Source: Psychromonas sp.
GTDB taxonomy: Bacteria; Pseudomonadota; Gammaproteobacteria; Enterobacterales; Psychromonadaceae
Reading direction: 5' to 3'
DNA: 9,576 nt
Assembly (NCBI GenBank): GCA_023145575.1
Contig: JAGLDN010000200.1
Location: 1-9,576, forward strand
Part shown: one piece after another, positions 7,585-9,576 of the stretch
How positions within the stretch are numbered: position 1 is the stretch's first letter
Layout of the letters: each line of letters opens with the position of its first letter
Made by a program: the position numbers and the translations under genes
The notes under the pieces: generated by a model
Databases searched by the model: none
What the model was told of the DNA's origin: nothing
The model's input: the letters and a program-made list of their open reading frames with translations, nothing else

Positions 7585-7723
7585 GGTACTAATTGCCTTG
7601 CCCTGCGGGGACAAGCTCGAAAACCAAGACTGCGTTACAATAATCGAAAAGTGCCTAATATTTAGCCTTGTTCTGATCATCGAGCTTGAGCCTGATAAAG
7701 CATTTTTACATCACATGGGTATA
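7581..7723 (+). repeat. Dispersed MITE-like element, copy 3 (right-end fragment)
   Basis: Only the right part of the element is present. It starts a few bases after the gene 2 stop, where TTGGTAC and TTGCC align with copies 2 and 4. It passes a nested inverted repeat (CTTGGT 7582–7587 with ACCAAG 7623–7628, enclosing CTTG-CCC-TGCG-GGG-A-CAAG at 7597–7615), then ACAATAATCGAAAAG, CCTTGTTCTGATCATCGAG, and ends in the terminal repeat at 7700–7723 (CATTTTTACATCACATGGG, TATA). It fills most of the gap between array genes 2 and 3 and lies about 50 bp upstream of the gene 3 start. A TATAAA at 7735–7740 lies just past the terminus and could serve as a -10 element, but no good -35 partner is seen. Confidence 0.72.
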
Positions 7724-7773
7724 GTAACGTAAGGTATAAATTTTTTAAAATCAATAAACAGAAAGGAATGATT

Positions 7774-8199
7774 ATGATTGATATCAAGCAAAAAATGATT
7801 GATGAATGTTTAAGCAATAAATATTTGTCGGTACAAGATGATCTAAACCCAACAAAACTTCTCAAAATTCCAAAATGGTTGAAAAACACCAAGTGGACAG
7901 TAGGTGCACCCTATAAACAAAGTAGCTGTATCACTGTTTACGAAGACTCTTTAACGATAGATGTCTCCGATAGTAGCTCGGTGACTGGATTAACCATGCT
8001 TTATATAGATTCCACGATAGCAGTGAATGTCCCTGAAGAAGAAGAAACCGATTGTACCTATTTTGTTTCCTATTCAACCAACAACAATACAGATATTATC
8101 GTTAGTATTGTTTTAAATAAAAACTACACGAGCGGAAAACTTTCTTTTGTGCAGTATGGTACTTTCGACGTAGCATTTGTCATAACAAAAGCTTCCTAA
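7774..8199 (+). CDS. Array paralogue 3 (subtype A), unknown function
   Basis: This 141-residue protein is closest to array gene 5. Both share KIPxWLKNTxW at 31–41, VGAP at 43–46, SVTGL at 69–73 and YST at 100–102 without a gap, and 13 of 16 residues are identical in 31–46. Predicted strands include CITVYEDSLTIDV (52–64), YFVSYST (96–102) and DIIVSIVLNKNYTSGKLSF (107–125). An acidic turn, PEEEETD, lies at 87–93. Two cysteines (C12, C52) and C94 are unusual for the array. I set the start at the second ATG (7774), because AAAGGA ends one base before the first ATG (7768), while the second gives the family's GGA-six bases-ATG spacing and places the motif at residue 31. There is no signal peptide. 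Function is unknown. Confidence 0.84.
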   Translation: MIDIKQKMIDECLSNKYLSVQDDLNPTKLLKIPKWLKNTKWTVGAPYKQSSCITVYEDSLTIDVSDSSSVTGLTMLYIDSTIAVNVPEEEETDCTYFVSYSTNNNTDIIVSIVLNKNYTSGKLSFVQYGTFDVAFVITKAS

Positions 8200-8257
8200 T
8201 CAAGATAACAAATACTCAACCAATTTTAAATAGGCGCTATATACCTTTAAATGTAAC

Positions 8258-8279
8258 GACTGATAAATTATTTTCAGTC
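8258..8279 (+). other. Hairpin between array genes 3 and 4
   Basis: GACTGA (8258–8263) and TCAGTC (8274–8279) are perfectly complementary around a ten-base AT loop, about 60 bp after the gene 3 stop. It is not followed by a T run. It is not related in sequence to the hairpin between genes 1 and 2, although flanking bases in the two gaps show weak similarity (TATAC, then TTTAAA or TTTAAAT, then GTA). Confidence 0.3.
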
Positions 8280-8325
8280 CTATGGGTATATTGAATCCTT
8301 TGGCTACATAAACACCGGAGTTATT

Positions 8326-8790
8326 ATGGATCATTTACAAAAAGAATTAATTAAAAAATCTTCAAAAGAAAAATTGCTGGCGAGTTTAGAGACTAAAGTT
8401 ACTGCAATGCAAAATAATGTAAATCTGACCCCTGCAAAGCTTATAAAAATGCCAGAGTGGCTTTATAATACCACTTGGCATCCAACCATAGAAACGCTTG
8501 ATCAAGCTAGCAGAATTACATTTGAAAAAGATAATTTTTTTATCTCATTTAATGCAAGAGGAGAGACCGTTTCGAAAATATCCACTATTTATCTGAATTC
8601 AGAGGATGCGATAGGTGATATTAAAGAAACTGTCCCATCTAATTATTCATATAAAGTTGAATATGCTACGGATCAAAGTAAAGTCTTTTATCTTTTGTTT
8701 GTATTCGATGAGGATCATACAAGTGGCACTTTTGTATTCAGAAATTCTGATGTACTTTTGGCAATTTTTGACATTAATAAAAAAGTATAA
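8326..8790 (+). CDS. Array paralogue 4 (subtype B), unknown function
   Basis: This 154-residue array member is the most divergent at the motif: KMPEWLYNTTW at 41–51 replaces Ile with Met and the motif Lys with Tyr. Its N-terminus is about ten residues longer than in the other four, with a basic, probably helical start (MDHLQKELIKKSSKEKLLAS). From the motif onward it aligns gaplessly with gene 2: ISTIYLNSEDAIGDIKET (85–102), YKVEYAT (109–115), FVFDEDHTSG (125–134) and LLAIFDI (144–150). CCGGAG upstream gives GGA-six bases-ATG. The leader just before it (TTTGGCTA, ACCGGAGTTATT) resembles that of gene 2, so promoter-proximal DNA was probably copied with the gene. There is no signal peptide, membrane span or cysteine. 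Function is unknown. Confidence 0.84.
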   Translation: MDHLQKELIKKSSKEKLLASLETKVTAMQNNVNLTPAKLIKMPEWLYNTTWHPTIETLDQASRITFEKDNFFISFNARGETVSKISTIYLNSEDAIGDIKETVPSNYSYKVEYATDQSKVFYLLFVFDEDHTSGTFVFRNSDVLLAIFDINKKV

Positions 8791-8791
8791 G

Positions 8792-8806
8792 CTGCCTGTG
8801 CGGCAG
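8792..8806 (+). other. GC hairpin directly after the stop of array gene 4
   Basis: CTGCC (8792–8796) pairs with GGCAG (8802–8806) around the loop TGTGC, beginning two bases after the TAA. It is the GC-richest spot in a very AT-rich gap and has no T run. It parallels the hairpin at the stop of gene 2 in position, though not in exact sequence. Confidence 0.4.
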
Positions 8807-8817
8807 TGAACTAATAG

Positions 8818-8849
8818 TTGATGATGAAAACGTGATAATAGCATTATCA
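8818..8849 (+). promoter_or_regulatory. Palindromic site overlapping a candidate promoter of array gene 5
   Basis: TGATAAT-AGC-ATTATCA (8833–8849) is a perfect seven-base inverted repeat about 100 bp before gene 5. Its arms equal the half sites of the 7-1-7 Fur-box model, but the spacer is three bases rather than one, so Fur binding is doubtful. It overlaps the right half of a weak sigma70-like pair: TTGATG (8818–8823), 18 bp, CATTAT (8842–8847), four of six matches each. Confidence 0.35.
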
Positions 8850-8948
8850 AGAAATTATTAATAAAATGATAAAAATATTTTATTTTTAGCTGCTGAGGTG
8901 CTAGAGCATTTTAATGTGATGCTACTAAATAAGAGCAAAGGAGCAGAT

Positions 8949-9371
8949 ATGATGTCTAACAATACTGAATCAATTGACAGATTGACAAAGAATAAGGATT
9001 TGGATCTCCGAGATGATGCAAGCGAGGTAAAACTTGTAAAAATTCCAGATTGGCTTAAAAATACGTTGTGGTCAGTAGGGGCACCCTTTAATGAAGGTAG
9101 CCACGTCTCTGTAAACACAAACGATTTATCGATAGATATTTCAGATGATATATCGGTTACAGGATTATCCAGACTTTCTATAGATACCAAGGAAGCAGAG
9201 AAAGTTACCGATGAGCAGGTAGTGAGAAGTAGCTATACAGTTGCTTATTCAACCGCCTTAGATAAACAGATAGAGGTGAGGTTTTTATTCAATGAAGATA
9301 AAAAGTCCGCAGAAATTACTTTTCTTAATGATATTACCTTAGCTTCATTTAATATTACAAAACATTGCTAA
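8949..9371 (+). CDS. Array paralogue 5 (subtype A), unknown function
   Basis: This 140-residue protein pairs with array gene 3: KIPDWLKNTLW at 31–41, SVGAPF at 42–47, SVTGLSRLSID at 69–79 and YTVAYST at 96–102, colinear throughout. Predicted strands are HVSVNTNDLSIDI (52–64) and IEVRFLFNEDKKSAEITF (108–125), ending FNITKHC. AAAGGAG (8937–8943) precedes two adjacent ATG codons. I chose the first (8949) because it restores the family's GGA-six bases-ATG spacing and puts the motif at residue 31, as in genes 1–3. The frame stays open to 8898 without support. No signal peptide or membrane span is seen. An 8-bp AT-rich inverted repeat follows the stop, and then an inverted copy of the dispersed repeat. 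Function is unknown. Confidence 0.84.
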   Translation: MMSNNTESIDRLTKNKDLDLRDDASEVKLVKIPDWLKNTLWSVGAPFNEGSHVSVNTNDLSIDISDDISVTGLSRLSIDTKEAEKVTDEQVVRSSYTVAYSTALDKQIEVRFLFNEDKKSAEITFLNDITLASFNITKHC

Positions 9372-9406
9372 GCAAAATATTTATTATTTAAGATTTTTTA
9401 TTTTGC
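9372..9406 (+). terminator. Possible terminator after the array
   Basis: GCAAAATA (9372–9379) and TATTTTGC (9399–9406) are perfectly complementary across a 19-base AT-rich loop, starting right at the gene 5 stop. The descending arm is preceded by a six-T run but followed only by scattered Ts (CGTTTCTTCTTG). It is the best end-of-operon candidate in the array, but it is AT-rich with a long loop. Confidence 0.3.
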
Positions 9407-9442
9407 AGTACGTTTCTTCTTGATGTTTTTTTCAACTTAAAA

Positions 9443-9576
9443 CACGCGTGGTATTGCAACGTGTACCAATCAACAAAGTTATAAAATTTCGACTAAGAAC
9501 GACTAGTTAAGAATTAAAGTCTTTATTTTAATTCTCCCAGCAGTTGATTAGCGTAGTTAATCATCGAGAGGGCAAT
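9443..9576 (-). repeat. Dispersed MITE-like element, copy 4 (inverted, cut by the window end)
   Basis: Read on the reverse strand from the window end, this copy gives ATTGCCCTC, GATTAACTACGCTAATC, the TTTA-rich block with AAAGACTTTAATT, TTAACTAG, CTTAGTCGAAATTTTATAAC and TTGTTGATTGG. It is colinear with copy 1 (240–340) and copy 2 (5273–5398). Its left terminal repeat would lie beyond position 9576. At 9443–9450 the palindrome CACGCGTG stands where copies 2 and 3 have their GC-rich hairpins, so the hairpin position is kept while its sequence differs. Confidence 0.7.

Noticed and set aside
8281..8290. TATGGGTATA before gene 4, resembling the outer tip of the dispersed repeat
   Set aside because: Only ten bases match and the adjacent ACGTCACATG core is missing, so I do not call a fifth copy.
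8858..9190. 110-codon reverse open frame opposite array gene 5, with similar shorter ones opposite genes 1–3 sharing an F-L-S-x-x-G-I pattern
   Set aside because: They are mirror images of the conserved KIPxWLKNT coding stretch. The similarity among them follows from the sense genes, and none has its own start signals.
112..9576. CRISPR array interpretation of the repeated sequences
   Set aside because: The repeats are few, long, diverged, widely spaced and in both orientations, with no regular spacers and no cas genes.

Overview
The window comes from an AT-rich gammaproteobacterium. The ydiJ–menI pair, a gamma-type CvfB and a periplasmic PpiA fit this. The low GC and the mix of enteric-like and Pasteurellaceae-like genes make an Orbaceae-type host gut symbiont my best guess, but that is inference and no marker here fixes the genus.

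Layout. Positions 1–701 hold no convincing gene. They contain a roughly 310-bp intergenic repeat with 22-bp terminal inverted repeats, then an AT-rich ydiJ upstream region with a 17-bp tandem repeat. Positions 702–5092 are a forward housekeeping block: ydiJ (FAD/Fe-S D-2-hydroxyacid dehydrogenase), menI (DHNA-CoA thioesterase of menaquinone synthesis) and cvfB (S1-domain RNA-binding protein). Positions 5093–5631 hold a second, longer and partly decayed repeat copy. The secreted peptidyl-prolyl isomerase ppiA lies on the reverse strand (5632–6165).

From 6498 to 9371 lies the unusual part: five tandem forward genes for cytosolic-looking proteins of 140–154 residues. All belong to one family that I do not recognise, marked by a K-[IM]-P-x-W-L-x-N-T-x-W motif followed by a predicted all-beta region. 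They fall into two subtypes that alternate strictly, A-B-A-B-A. All five share the same start architecture (GGA, six bases, ATG), and in four of the five the motif begins at residue 31. A fragment of the dispersed repeat lies between genes 2 and 3. A further copy in inverted orientation starts after gene 5 and runs off the window end.

The housekeeping block and the array show no evident functional link. The array, bracketed and interrupted by repeat copies, looks like a lineage-specific expanding locus. It could be an immunity-type array, a set of A/B partner subunits or a family of small ligand-binding barrels, but the sequence alone does not decide.
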